Source of the DNA: Epithemia pelagica
Lineage: Eukaryota > Bacillariophyta > Bacillariophyceae > Surirellales > Surirellaceae
Assembly: GCA_946965045.2 (NCBI GenBank)
Contig: OX337232.1
Location: forward strand, 3,100,001 to 3,164,000
Reading direction: 5' to 3'
DNA length: 64,000 nt
Shown: positions 53,001-64,000 of the stretch, piece by piece
How the letters are laid out: each line of letters opens with the position of its first letter
How positions within the stretch are numbered: position 1 is the stretch's first letter
Position numbers and translations under genes: made by a program
Notes under the pieces: model-generated
What the model was told of the DNA's origin: nothing
Database searches by the model: none
What the model saw: only the letters and a program-made list of their open reading frames with translations

Positions 53001-55301
53001 GGTTGACCAAAATGGACCCTTTTCGCGAGGTCGTCGTTTGACGACGCTTGGGGAAGCAGATTGAGACGTGTTTTTGGCTGGCCGTTTTCCAGTTTGCTTC
53101 GAGCCGGTACTGGTTATGGACGGCGCGGACCGATTGCCCTTTGATTGGTTGTCCTTGCTCAATGACGTTGAATGATTTACTCTGTCTTGCGATTTACTGG
53201 GGTCCACCAAGTCTTGCGGTTTACTGTTGTCCACCAAGGACTTGGTGGTACTGGTTTCCTCGCCCAAACCTTCCAGCAACAAGGACGACACAAAGGAGTA
53301 AATGTCAAAGATAGCTGGTTGATCCAACACCAGATCTTGTGCCAGATACTGGACAATTTGAGCGTGGACAGTCGTCCCCCTGGGCTTTGTACCGGCCGTG
53401 GCCAAAGACGACAATCTGTCCTGCACCAAGACACGAATGGGACGCTGGGCCGGATACAAGCCTCGTTGCAGTTGGATTTGCAATCTCCAGTCATGGGTTG
53501 GACCAGGCGTATTGTCGCTGTTGTTCGGTTCCGAATCGGGAGTGGCTGGAATGGGTATCGAAATTGTACAGAGATTGTCGTCGTATTCGCATTGGACCTT
53601 GTCCTCGCCAAAAATGGCACTCAAGGCTTCCAATTCCTCCTGAAACAGTTGCTCGTGTTCTTGTTTGGTTTCGTCGGGAATGGACGGTGAAACACTAGTC
53701 CCACCACGGCTGTCGTTGCCCGCCAGCAGAACCGCTTCGCAGCCCTCGTGACGAACCACCAGTTCCCAAAACAGTTCCAAAAGCATGGCGGATGAATCGG
53801 GTTGTTGTTGTTGTTTGTTGGAGTTTTGTTCCAGCTCTTGTACGATCCAGTGGGCTTCCGCCAGCGACAATCCCAACGAGTGAATCAAGGTTTGGCGTTG
53901 CAATTCCGTCAAGGGTGGAGTACGGGAGCTGCTTGCTGATGTGGTTGTGGACGAAGACGGTGCCGCAACGACAACCTCTAATTGTCCTTGGTTGGGATCC
54001 AATCCTACGGGCAAATCGTCTTCGGGAACATGCAACAAGAGCCATTGCAAACAGGGTTCGTAGAACTGCAATTCCCACGTTGAGGTATCCGTGATGTCCA
54101 TTTGTTTGGATGCATGCGTTTCGGTATAGGCCAAGCGGGCTTGTCGATTAGTAAATCCTTGTTGTTGCAAACGGTCTTGAACATATTGTTGGATGGGACT
54201 CTTTTCCTCCAAATCCTTGTCGTCGTCTTCGTCATTGTCTTCCTCGTCATTCTTTTGCAACAGCGCCAACAACTTGGCCCGACGATGGGGATCCTTTGTT
54301 GACGTCGAGTCGTTATCGTTGTTGTGTTCATCGAGCAAGACTTGTTCCAAGACGCGACGCATTTGTGCCGTCATGGTCACAAGTGGCAATCGATTGGCCA
54401 TTTGCGTAGCATTTCGTTTGGCCCATTTGGCATTGCGTTGTCTCAAATGTTCCAATCGTTCTTGATCTCGTTGCGCTTGACTTGTCACACGACCCTGTCC
54501 CAAATGCGTCGATACCGTAGGAGCCGCCACTTTGTTGGTATCATCCTCGTCGTCGTCGTTGTTCCGGTCGTCCTCCATGGAGGAGACAGAAGCCTTGTTG
54601 TTGTTTTTCGTGGCGTGGTTCTTTTTGTTTGGATTGTTATTGTTGGTGGGTGGAGCCTTGGTTCGTTCGACTGTGGTAGCGGCTTTGCGGATGGTAGTAG
54701 TAGCCGACGGATGTTGAATGGCATGAAGCCAGGTGGATTTGTAGGGTTCCGGCAAGGTTCGTTCATGTGGCAAGGTGGGAGTCAAATGCAACAAGGCCAA
54801 GAGAGCCGCTTCTTGACGGGCTTGTTCTTCATTGGCAACTCCCACTTGGGGGACAAAGAACAAGTCTTTTTTGGCATCGCCCTTGGCATCGGGGACAATG
54901 ATGCGATACTTGTACAAGGAATTCGTATTGTTGCTGTTGGGATTTCCTTGAATCAATTTGAATTTGGGTTTGTGATAAACCTTGTGTTGTCGTTGCGTGT
55001 ATTCCGACAATAATTGTGTGGGCAATCGTTGCCACGAGGCTGTCGGTTTGGTGTTGTTGTTGTTGGTACTACCACTAGCGATTGCTTTTTCCGCCACGGC
55101 CGTTTGTCCGGAAGCACCCTTTTGTTTGTGACCCTTGCCACCCCATTGTTGTGTGGTGGCATCCCATTTGTGGCCCTTGCTGGGACGCGGAGGACGATTG
55201 CCACAGGTACACTTGTAGGGATCGTCGCACGTACACTTGGGGGTAGTGGTTGCTCCTTTGCTGCTGCTGCTGCTGCCAGCCTTTTTGGAGGATTTGCCCA
55301 T
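50043..55301 (-). CDS. DExH-box RNA helicase, DHX57/DHX29-like, six exons, frameshifted near 3' end
   Basis: Exons read on the minus strand: 55301-52827, 52710-52693 (18 nt), 52596-51668, 51589-51474, 51395-51057 and 50993-50043. The N-terminus has a Cys-rich start (KCTCDDPYKCTCGNRPPRP), then a dsRBD/DHX29-like block (YRIIVPD ... LFFVPQ ... LPEPYKSTWLH). A UBA-like segment and an RWD-like domain (ELEALSAIFGEDKVQCEYDD) follow. The helicase core has GETGCGK-STQIPQ (motif I, spread over two exons), VCQPRRVAA (Ia), LDEVHER (II), MSATLDS (III), STNIAET (V) and QRRGRAGR (VI). The HA2/OB region follows. At a run of five Cs (50225-50229, plus strand) the frame shifts. As read it stops at 50212, but the other frame continues GVIVVDNWCQLSA to 50043. 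A role in RNA remodelling or translation is inferred from DHX29/DHX57. Confidence 0.88.
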
Positions 55302-56181
55302 GGTCCACTCTTCTGAATGTTGGGGGCAAAACGAGATGAGAGAACCAAGGATGGATGGATTCGACCTACTCACAAAATGATGGACACTTTGGAAGATCCT
55401 TATCGCGCACAACTCCCCAACAACAACAGTGAGCAACCAATCTCAATCTCGTTCTCGTAGGATCGCTAACTTCACAGGAACCAGTTTTGGCGACTCTGTC
55501 TCATACAAACTGTTTCCTTTAGTGTCATGCACTAACAAGACAATAAAGACACGACGCATCAAGGGTTTTTACAATTTGCGTCACATGGTCGTCATCATTT
55601 GAGCTGTCCTGCAGATTATACGCGACCTATGTCATGAAAACCATACGCGATCAGAGTCATGTAAATAATACGCGACCGATCACAAATACATAACAGCGTC
55701 CGAAGGGCGATCGGAAACAGTTCCGAATTTGGTGACAGATCTGGAATATCATCTGCAGCAACGACCTGACCATGATTCTGTCTTCTTCTTCTTCTTCCTG
55801 TTTTTCTTGGAACTATCAAAAGAACTTTGCTTGAAGCGTTGGTGCTTCATTGAACTTCCACTCAAATTTCACGTTGGCAGGTTGTCTGGATTGGTTTGCG
55901 AAGCCACAACGTCTACCTAGTAGCATCCATCAGTTGACATTCGCGAGTGGTTGTCAACCAGTTGTCATTCTCTCGAAAGACGACATTTCAAAATCAGGCA
56001 TTCGAACGAGAAGGCGTGTGTCAACCGCAACGGCAGAAGATACCAGGAGTTCTTGCGGTCTCCGTGTTTGGTAGCGTGTCGGTGAGAGAGTCGATTGTGC
56101 CATTCTTTGGAATCTTTGGGAGACACCACGAAGCAAGAGCCTAGTAGAGCAGCCGCAGCAGCAGCAAGAGTACTCTGTATC
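55302..56181. other. Divergent promoter region, helicase / FOXRED1-like
   Basis: About 880 bp. It contains a short triple (TACGCGACC/CATACGCGATC-type repeats, 55618-55680) and a CTTCTTCTTC stretch near 55785. No gene is recognised. Confidence 0.45.
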
Positions 56182-57982
56182 ATGATGTGGAGCCATAGTG
56201 GAATCGTGGGCCGAACTCTCAAGCGGATCTCGAGCACTCAACGTCCAAGACTGTTTCGAAATTACCCTGGATCCGATTCATGCTACACCAAAAGTTTCTT
56301 CCTTTCTTCCAGACACTTGTCGTCGTCGTCGTCCTCTTCCGCGTTGGATCCATCGTGTCATGTCCTGATTGTGGGTGGTGGACCCGTTGGTTGTTCGACG
56401 GCCTATCATTTGGCTCTTTCCGATTCCACCAAGAGGATTGTTGTGGTGGAACAAGATGCCACCTATGCCACGGCATCGGCCATGTTGTCGGCTGGTGGGA
56501 TTCGACAACAATTTTCCTTGACGGAAAATGTCCAAATGTCCTTGTATGGGATTGACTTTTTGCGCACGGCGCACCAACGATTTGCGACATCCAATCATGA
56601 CAACAAGGATCCCAATCCAGTCCAATTGGAAGAACATGGATACTTGTTTTTGGCGTCCAGTCACGCGGGTCGTGACCAATTGATGCGCAATCATGAAACG
56701 CAACAGGCGGCTGGTGCCACGGACATTTGCCTGGTGTCGCCCGAGGATTTGGCCCAGCAATTTCCGTGGTTGTATACGGACGATTTAGTCTTGGGGAGTT
56801 TGGGGAAACGAGGCGAAGGATGGTTTGATCCATGGTCCTATTTGCAAGGATTGAAACGGGCCTGTCAAGCCATGGGGGTCGTCTTTGTCCAAGGACGACC
56901 GATTGGGACCACACGACGACCGGCCGCCGACGCGTCGGCCAATGTCTCGCAACCACAACAAGTTGTGGAGCAAGTGCACATTCAAGAAACAACAACGACC
57001 ACGACGACATTGTCACCGCGTGTGTCGACCTACACTGTTGACCAGGTCGTCAATGCCACGGGCGCCCATTGTCGTTCCGTCCTCAATGTCTTGGCGGGTG
57101 GACCCGCTTCCAGTCTGCCTCGCGATCAAGTCTTGGCCTTTCCCTTGCCCGTCTATCCCCGGAAACGGTGTATTTTTGCCTTTCATTGTCCTACGGCGAC
57201 CGACTGGACGGCGCCCTTGACGGTTTGTCCCACCACGGGCGTCTATTTTCGATCGACTCAAGGGGGAACGGCAACCAGTAGTAGTACTACTACAAAGAAG
57301 AGTGGCAGCGAGAGTAGCCAACCGCCGCAGGGAGGCAGTGGATACTTTTTGGCGGGCGTATCCCCGCCGGCCGAACTCGACACGGTCGAAGAGTCGGTCT
57401 GGACCGGACACGGTCCCCACGAATTGACCGTCACGGCACAAGACTATGAAACCTTGTTTGAAGACTTGATTTGGCCCGCCTTGTACGAACGCGTCCCCGA
57501 CCATTTTGGTGAACTCAAGGTCCAATCGAGCTGGGCGGGATTTTATGAATGTACGTACCAAACGAACCGATTCTGTTCAAAAAACACAATGTTCTAGCAA
57601 GATATATATCTCACACACACGTCTCGATGCAACACCATGAACAGACAATACCTTGGATCAAAATGGCATTATTGATTTCCATCCCGAATTGACCAATGTC
57701 TTGCTGGTCAATGGCTTTAGTGGTCATGGATTGCAACACAGTCCCGCTTCGGGACGTGCCGCGGCCGAGTTGTTGCTGAACCAGGGACAATTCCAAACCT
57801 TGGATTTGCGTCTCCTCAACTTTGCTCGTCTCATGCGGTCCGAAGCAACCACCACGCGTAGAAGTACTGCTACAAGTACTTCAGTTTTGTTGCCCCCTCG
57901 ACCGCATCACCACCAATCGGACGCCCCACTAGAACCACCCTCTCCACTTCCTCCCTTGGCATTGGAACAAGCAATTGTGTAA
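56182..57982 (+). CDS. FOXRED1-like FAD-dependent oxidoreductase, mitochondrial (two exons)
   Basis: Exons are 56182-57550 and 57645-57982, with a 94-nt GT-AG intron (gtacgt...aacag) splitting a Tyr codon. The protein is 568 aa. The first 50 residues are basic and Ser-rich, as in a mitochondrial presequence. The FAD Rossmann motif is VLIVGGGPVGCSTAYHL (about 61-77), and RIVVVEQD ends the beta-alpha-beta unit. The DAO-family C-terminal part is WAGFYE-YNTLDQNGIIDFHP, then VLLVNGFSGHGLQHSPASGR, a close match to the FOXRED1 pattern. In animals FOXRED1 is an assembly factor for respiratory complex I. The same role here is inference. Inserts of Thr/Ser/Lys interrupt the middle, and the C-terminus carries an extra Pro-rich tail. 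Confidence 0.92.
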
Positions 57983-58616
57983 GAGAAGAGAGATCCACAA
58001 GAAGAAGAAGAAGAAGGATAGGAAAGCTGACCGTGAGGATCATGTCACACAACCAAACAACACGAGACCACCAGCACCTACTATAGAATCCTGTTTATCG
58101 CCCCACATCATTGCAAAGCGCAAAGCTGTAAGAATGATGGGTTTGGTTCAGCACAGATGTTGTTGGGTAGTCACCATCGACTTCTACAAATTTGATGCCA
58201 AGAGAGCCGAACACGCAACAAGAAAGGTTCTTCCCGATGACGTGTGAGACGTGTCTGGACTTTAGTGATGACTTTTGGGCGAAAGATGGCAAGGGGTTTG
58301 TCACTCTATCTGATTGTTGCCGTCGACATCTCTTCAAGCTTGCTGCTATGCGGCCTTCCGTTTTCCATGACATTGATACCACAGCACATCCCTTCCGTTT
58401 TCCATGACATTGATACATAGATGTATCTCTATCCACGATTGGTCTGCGCGGAAAGATACCCCCTTCTTTTCATGATGTACGATTGGGATGTGGAGGTACG
58501 ATGAGCGATTGAGAAATGGAGTCATGCAATGTCAACATCTCGCAAAATTTTGTTGATGTGGCAAACAACAAGCCAGAGCGAATTGAAACGACATTGGTGT
58601 CTTGGTTCCGTACCTC
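57983..58616. other. Intergenic
   Basis: Contains a 21-bp direct repeat (CCGTTTTCCATGACATTGAT) at about 58357 and 58396. No gene is supported. Confidence 0.45.
58353..58416 (+). repeat. Direct repeat CCTTCCGTTTTCCATGACAT
   Basis: Two copies about 41 bp apart in otherwise unremarkable intergenic sequence. Confidence 0.8.
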
Positions 58617-60834
58617 ATGAAGATTACAGCTTCATCCCACTTTGCACGTTGGTGTGCGTCCGCGTTGTTGCTGGCCATCGTTGTCTCGGCCAGTGACAGC
58701 TCAAGCTCAAGCAGTAGCAAAAGTAAAGGGAAGAAAACGAAAAAGAAGGGCAAGGACTGTGGGCCCAACCAAGCCATTCGATCTGTATCAAGCCTTGCAG
58801 AGTATAATGTCTTGAATCTCCCCGAAGAATTTGGAGAAACAGGCGTTACATGGAAAGTTGCCCTTGCATGCAAGATTACACAATTTGAGTTCACGTTTCC
58901 CTAAGAGCTGACGATGACGATCTGGAAGAGATGGAAGCACTTGTCCAAGGTATTGAATCACAGGATCCAGTCATTAACCAAGAGTCATTTCTTTCGGAGC
59001 TGACCATTTCCAGCGACATGGTATCCAGCCTCTGTCCTGATATACCAACGACTGTTGAAGTTACTCTCCCTCGCAGTGTTCAGGGCCTTTGTATTGGTGA
59101 TAACTGCCGCCCCGTCCTATGTTCGCTTGGACCCGAGTTCTTGACACTAGGAGACGTAACGGAGGTGAGCTTTGCTCCGGGAAATACCGAACTGTTCTTT
59201 GGATCCAGCATTGACTGTGAGATTGTCGAACCATTGGACTGGGACAGTTACATCCTGAATGAGGTTGGAGAAGATACAACCATTCTTGGCTCGGAATTCT
59301 GGCTCTATCAAGATCTCGATGCTGATGGGTGAGTATTCCTGTCAATGTGCATTCCTGCCTGAACGTTGTGCTGAGGATAATGTTGTTCGTTTTTGTGCGC
59401 AGGGTATCCAACATTGTCGAATACTATGGAACTCCGATGATATCCTTCTTCGCGGAAATGAACACTGAAGAAGTACAGCCTCAAGCCATCTCTAGTTCTT
59501 TGGGAGCAGACATTTTTCTCGCTAGTGGTGGTCCTCGCTCACTCCGTTCGTATGGGCGACGTCTGGCCTATCCGTTCACCTCCGATCCCTTGGATCCAGA
59601 TACTGACGAGGATCTTCTCCTCGATGGCTATGAACTTCTGTACGGTTTAGATCCGTCGACTTTCAACGACATATCCGAAGACATAGACGGCGACGGCCTG
59701 ACTGTCTTTGAGGAACAAATTTATCGAACGAATCCGTTCGTGGTCGACACAGATGGAGACGGAGTTGATGACAACACCGAAATTGTTGATGGAACGAACC
59801 CACTTGATGATCGAGACTTTCTGGACCAGACAACAAGGTCTCTTCAGCGTGAATCTTTTCGAGCTATTCAAGAAAGTGATGAATGCAAGGACAAGACTGT
59901 GGATATTACGCTGACCATCGGTGATCCGAGTGGTTCAAGATCCGAGCGATACGCCATGGTGATTTCTAACTGGGGGGAGCACTCAGCTAAGAAGTTCGGT
60001 TAAGTAGCTATCGAAACATATCCTTTCACTGCTGGAACATACCAGGTCCGAGTCAAACATATAAAATCAAAACTGAGCACGCCTGATTACGACTATCGGG
60101 CGAGTATAACATACGCCCCATCTTCCGACTGGACGATTACCATCACCGACCCTGACAACTTGCTGACGACCTCGTACTTGAGCAGCATTGACCGCGCCAT
60201 CGGCTTGGTTGCAACACTATCCATTGTCAGGAACGATGTTCAATGTTCCTATGCTACGTGTTTTGATTGCCGTAGCGACGACAAGTGTTACTGGGACGAC
60301 GACAAAAAAGCCTGCAAGAAAAGGTCTTGTGCCTTCTTTGGTTCTGCCTATAATGACAAACCTGAAGAGTGTTTCTGCGAAGTTTGCAAGAACTGGGCAG
60401 CAGAGCAACGCGGCGAGAATGGCAATGGCCTCAACTGGATCAAAACCCTGCCGAAATGTCCTTGCACGACAGTCAATTCAGCTTTTGATGGGGACTGGGC
60501 ACCCGGTACATGGGACGTGGATAAATTCTGTAATCCGAAGAAAGATTGTTCCGAGAATCATCCAGGTGCGACTGGGTGCATACGGCAATATGTTGGGGAC
60601 TATGGCAATCAATGCTGCTACGACAGTGCTGGACGCATCATCACATCGGGGCGAGGGGCCGGGACTCCCGACAAGGCCCCAAGATCCTTGGGCTGGACGC
60701 ACTATAAACAAGACAAAGTCCCCTATGACAATTGCTGCCTCAAATGCGAAATCCAATCCGTGTGTAACGAATACATTGGTGGGGATGGCATTGTTGGAGC
60801 TCGACAAGACACAAGGGACTGCGTCAATATCTAA
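58617..60834 (+). pseudogene. Secreted TSP3-repeat, Cys-rich C-terminal protein with two lesions
   Basis: Starts with a signal peptide (WCASALLLAIVVSASDS) and a Ser/Lys linker, then KDCGPNQAIRSVSSLAEYNV. The first frame ends at TAA 58902. A frame offset by one base continues ADDDDLEEMEALVQGIESQD, consistent with a missing C in a CCC run. An intron (59329-59402, gtgagt...gcgcag) joins YQDLDADG to VSNIVEYYG. Calcium-binding thrombospondin-type-3-like repeats follow: DPDTDEDLLLDGYELLYGLD, DIDGDGLTVFEEQIYRTNP and DTDGDGVDDNTEIVDGTNP. A TAA at 60001-60003 is in frame, and coding-like sequence resumes at once (VAIETYPFTAGTYQVRV) to a Cys-rich domain ending at 60834. It is probably a secreted calcium-binding protein, now broken or misassembled. 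Confidence 0.7.
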
Positions 60835-61198
60835 TTCCGGACTAGGGCCCTTGACGGAATATTTGGAGCTTCTCTCCTTTTACTCACATACATGTTTTGC
60901 ATACTCCTTTTCACAGCATGCACTAGAATTTTCTGCCATTCCATTTTAGTTTTATATAAAGATATCATTGAATATATTCTCTGGATCCTTTCTATTCTCC
61001 TAATAGAGGAGAAGTAGCTAGTAGCTTAGTGGAAGTTAAAGCTAAAGTAGTCCCGGGCTGATCCTTTTATTCGTGACACACATAGATAGTTTCCCGTATC
61101 TTTCGGTGGCAATCTCTGCAACTTTCGTTCCAACAGAGATCTGACATCTGACTACAACAGACGACGACGACGACTACATTAGTTGATTGATATCCACC
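60835..61198. other. Intergenic, promoter of the cyclophilin
   Basis: About 360 bp, AT-rich near 60950-60980. No specific element is called. Confidence 0.45.
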
Positions 61199-62412
61199 AT
61201 GATGATGAAGAGCTCCTTCTCTATTCTCGCCTTGCTGATTGCTGGTGTTCACAGCTTTGCGCCCCTATCACCCGTTGTTCGTTCCTTTCCAACTACCACC
61301 ACGTCCACGACCGAGGTGGCCATGATTGGTGGCTTTTTTTCAGGATTTTTTGGTCAAAAGGATGCCGAAGTGACAGATACAGTCTATTTCGATATCGCCA
61401 TTGACGGAGAATCGGCTGGACGCATTGAAATGGGATTGTATGGGTCCACGGTCCCCAAGACGGTGGAAAACTTTAAACAGCTTTGCCAAGGAACTCCTGG
61501 CTTTGGATACAAGGATACCATTTTTCATCGTAAGACGAGGATCCTGTCACAGAATCCGTTGGTCCATTGAATTTGGCATCTCACATGTTGCGTTTGTATA
61601 TCATTACAGGTATTATTCCTGGATTCAGTGAGTATCATTATGGATGATCTGCCGCCATGTCAGCTAACACGATTATATCTCGAATTCTCATGTTATTGTT
61701 TCTTGTTGTCTGGTATTTTGCTCGCAATGGATGATCAGTGTGTCAAGGTAGGGACGCGCACCCGTGTTGATCTCTGGTATCTCTGTTGTGTGCAGGACAT
61801 ATCTCACCATGACTCTGTTCTTCTTATGTTCCAAACAAAACACACAGGCGGTGACATGACCAATTTCAATGGAACGGGTGGCAAGTCCATTTATGGAGCC
61901 AAATTTGAAGATGAAAACTTTGACCTAGTCCATGGAGGACCGGGAACCTTGTCAATGGCCAATGCGGGGGTACGTAACGATCTATTAGAATGGTCCACAA
62001 CACTCCAACCAATCTCACGCCACGGTACCGTTTTCGTCGCATCTTTCTCTCTCTTTCTCGCATATAGCCTAATACCAATGGATCCCAATTCTTTATTTGC
62101 ACAGCAGATACGCCCTGGTTGAATGGTCCGTGTCATTCCTCGTGTCGTTTGTCCTAGTCGATTCTTGACGAATGCTCGAGAGGCCATGGTTGGAACACTC
62201 ACTCACGTACAATGGCGATTGTTGTTCTTCTTGTTCTTGTTGTTGTTCTTTGTTGTCGTCGTTCCATTGGTTGGAACCTTTTCGCAGGTAAGCATGTGGT
62301 CTTTGGAAAAGTGACCGACGGAATGGATGTCGTCAAGAAAATCTCTTTCAAGGGCAGTGAAGTGGGCAAACCCAAGGCCGAAGTCAAGATTGTCGACTGT
62401 GGCTCTTTGTAA
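61199..62412 (+). CDS. Plastid-targeted cyclophilin-type peptidyl-prolyl isomerase (six exons, two microexons)
   Basis: Exons are 61199-61529, 61610-61627 (18 nt), 61739-61747 (9 nt), 61848-61969, 62068-62125 and 62288-62412, giving 220 aa. The N-terminus [20 protein letters not shown] is a signal peptide ending at S-F with AP next (HSFAPL), the diatom ASAFAP plastid motif. The cyclophilin fold follows: [32 protein letters not shown], then [23 protein letters not shown] assembled across four exons. The catalytic Arg and FMCQGGD core are present only if both microexons are included. [19 protein letters not shown] and KHVVFGKV complete it. All joins keep the frame with GT-AG ends. It probably aids protein folding in the plastid stroma or lumen. 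Confidence 0.92.
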
Positions 62413-63147
62413 AACAGCATCGGTTATTTTTTGTAACGAGAGGACCATATGAACGACGCACAAACGGATCTGTGGAAGAATGCGAATCGAAGTGGATCAC
62501 ACCAAAGAAGAGAGCGTTTCGATAGGCAGTTTCCATCACTAGAAGATGACATTCGTTTCAGTCTCATAAGAAACGAGGAGGAGAGAAGGATCTTGCGTAA
62601 AATGACATAGAAGAGTACCTTCTTCCTACCAGCGATTTCTCTAGCTCATCCACATCCACATAGGAGTAGCTAGGAGTACTTATCTACGAATAGCACAGCT
62701 ACCTGCTACTCCTACATAGCGTCATCCGCGATCGTTACTTTTGGCGCACTCCAAAAGAACACGTCAGTTCGGAAGCAACATGACGATCGAGACGTTTTGC
62801 TCTAGACAGAGAAAAGTCGACAGATGAGTTACTCCTATATGTTACATCAACATCAAAGAGCTTTGTCCCTGTCCCCGGTTCTATTGTTGTTGCTGCTGTG
62901 GTTGTTGTTTCTCCACACTGGCTGGTGTATTTATAGCGGCGAGACGAAACTCCGTGGACAACTGCAGTGCTTTCGTGTACAAAGAGGCAACACACAAAGG
63001 GTGTGTACATTGAATTCGGAGCATCGTATCGGCTTTGCATACCGTGGTTGCCGCCGATTCTGGAGACACCCACTCCAACACCATCACCACCGCTAAAAGA
63101 CAGTACAATCCACGTGACACCAACACCAGCATCCTCCTCACACTATC
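62413..63147. other. Intergenic
   Basis: About 730 bp. It contains TAGGAGTAGCTAGGAGTAC-type short repeats near 62665-62725. A minus-strand frame here is antisense to the phosphatase 5' end and is not called. Confidence 0.4.
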
Positions 63148-64000
63148 ATGCACAAACCATTCCTTCCAAATCTCGTTTCCTCTTGGTTTTTCGTCTTCTT
63201 GTTTGTAACTCTTTCGGCTGTCGTTCGCGATTGGAGTGTTCCCACGGCTCACTCCTTTTCCAGTGTCACCTACCCATCCTCATCATTGGTACCGCACGGG
63301 TTTGCAGTGGCCAATTCTCCTTCTCCCACAAGTACAAGAAGAATTCAATTGACAAGACAAGGACAAATGACTCCACGAAAATCTGCCGCCATGGAAGTTG
63401 ATTCGACGGTTCTGGTCGAACCGACCGTCGATACAGCCACTCCTACTATCAGTGCTGGCCGAAACATGGATCCACTTGCCGCCGACACTCACAAAGCGGC
63501 ATCCTTGTTGTCGTCGTCGACCACGAACAAAAACCAGAAGACCAAGGTGATTTATGGGATTCGTCATGCCCGATCGGTATCGAATGAATACATGAGACAA
63601 CTAGCCTGGGGCGATGCCACCTTTTGTGACGATTTGAAATTTGTTGATTCGCCTCTGTCCACGGTCGGCATGGAACAAGCCGTGGCCTTGCACGACCAAT
63701 TGTGTCACGACGTGGCGGCAGCAGCCGACCAGGACCATGCCAACGACCAACCACCAGTAGTACCTCATTGGTTGTCCCAGGTCGAATTGGTCCTTGTCTC
63801 ACCCTTAACACGATGTCTGCAAACCTTTGAATATGGATGTCGGCGCGCACTCGATCAAGTCCAACAACAACAACAGGCATCCTCCTCCAAGGATCCTCCC
63901 CGTATTCTGGCCTTGCCCTTGGCCCGTGAACGGGTCTTTACCGCGGCCGAAACGGGACGACCCTTGTCCCAAATTCAAGCGGAATTTCCCAATCTGGATT
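63148..64000 (+). CDS. Histidine phosphatase (phosphoglycerate mutase-like) protein, 5' part
   Basis: Starts at ATG 63148 and runs off the window without a stop (284 codons seen). The N-terminus has a hydrophobic WFFVFLFVTLSAVV followed by VPTAHSF, resembling a signal peptide with an ASAFAP-type S-F, so plastid targeting is possible. The catalytic motif is IYGIRHARSVSNEYM (RHA in place of the usual RHG; the His is the phospho-acceptor). DSPLSTVGMEQAVALHDQL follows, and the SPLTRCLQTFEYG block carries the second Arg. This is the layout of plant and algal phosphoglycerate mutase-like proteins. The distal catalytic His lies beyond the window, so the substrate and activity cannot be judged. Confidence 0.85.
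   Translation, partial: MHKPFLPNLVSSWFFVFLFVTLSAVVRDWSVPTAHSFSSVTYPSSSLVPHGFAVANSPSPTSTRRIQLTRQGQMTPRKSAAMEVDSTVLVEPTVDTATPTISAGRNMDPLAADTHKAASLLSSSTTNKNQKTKVIYGIRHARSVSNEYMRQLAWGDATFCDDLKFVDSPLSTVGMEQAVALHDQLCHDVAAAADQDHANDQPPVVPHWLSQVELVLVSPLTRCLQTFEYGCRRALDQVQQQQQASSSKDPPRILALPLARERVFTAAETGRPLSQIQAEFPNLD

Noticed and set aside
12607-60834. Alternative genetic code explaining the in-frame stops
   Set aside because: TGA, TAG and TAA all occur as interruptions and also end clearly complete genes.
1-64000. CRISPR array, operon or prophage
   Set aside because: No regularly spaced repeats of the right kind. The window is intron-containing eukaryotic DNA.

Overview
The window is eukaryotic nuclear DNA, most likely from a diatom and probably a pennate one. 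The reasons are short GT-AG introns, a gene encoding the DUF6824 domain that is expanded in diatoms, several bipartite-looking leaders with ASAFAP-type motifs (signal peptide ending at A/S-F), and abundant CAA/CAAC-type low-complexity coding repeats. There is no operon structure. Genes lie on both strands, mostly 0.2-2 kb apart. Positions and exon joins were read by eye, without alignments or transcripts.

Layout. 0-9 kb: RluA-like pseudouridine synthase (+), Abitram/FAM206-like protein (-), Sua5/YrdC tRNA threonylcarbamoyladenosine synthase (+), plastid-type methyltransferase (-). 9-12.5 kb: gene-poor, with a duplicated ~115-bp block and a two-exon neuroglobin-like globin. 12.2-15.46 kb: an island bounded by an exact 20-bp inverted repeat and AT-rich CTTCACATC arrays. 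It holds an unknown membrane protein split by an in-frame TGA and a decayed UreH/NicO-like fragment. 15.5-17.5 kb: no gene recognised. 17.5-23 kb: DUF6824 protein (-) and an STN1-like telomere protein (+). 24-31 kb: two members of an unfamiliar paralogous family (WxxxERRxxKFVKR motif), a GH27 alpha-galactosidase, and a broken sulfotransferase-like gene. 32-36 kb: SLC44 choline-transporter-like protein. 36-40 kb: gene-poor, with a Crinkler/CR-type P-loop NTPase plus PD-(D/E)XK protein and tRNA-Ala(AGC). 40-46 kb: SLC25A33/36-like carrier, a third WxxxERR family member, and a 2OG-Fe(II) oxygenase. 46-56 kb: RS-rich unknown protein, pirin, and a six-exon DHX57-like RNA helicase with a 3' frameshift. 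56-64 kb: FOXRED1-like oxidoreductase, a broken TSP3-repeat secreted protein, a six-exon plastid cyclophilin with 18-nt and 9-nt microexons, and the start of a histidine-phosphatase gene running off the window.

Themes. Several genes serve RNA modification and processing (RluA, Sua5, DExH helicase) or organelles (methyltransferase, cyclophilin, FOXRED1, carrier, probably the phosphatase). The items most worth following up are the ERR-KFVKR family with a conserved intron position and Cys-rich tails, the CR-type NTPase-nuclease, the inverted-repeat island, the microexons, and the unusual number of genes with single-lesion breaks, which could be real pseudogenisation or assembly error.
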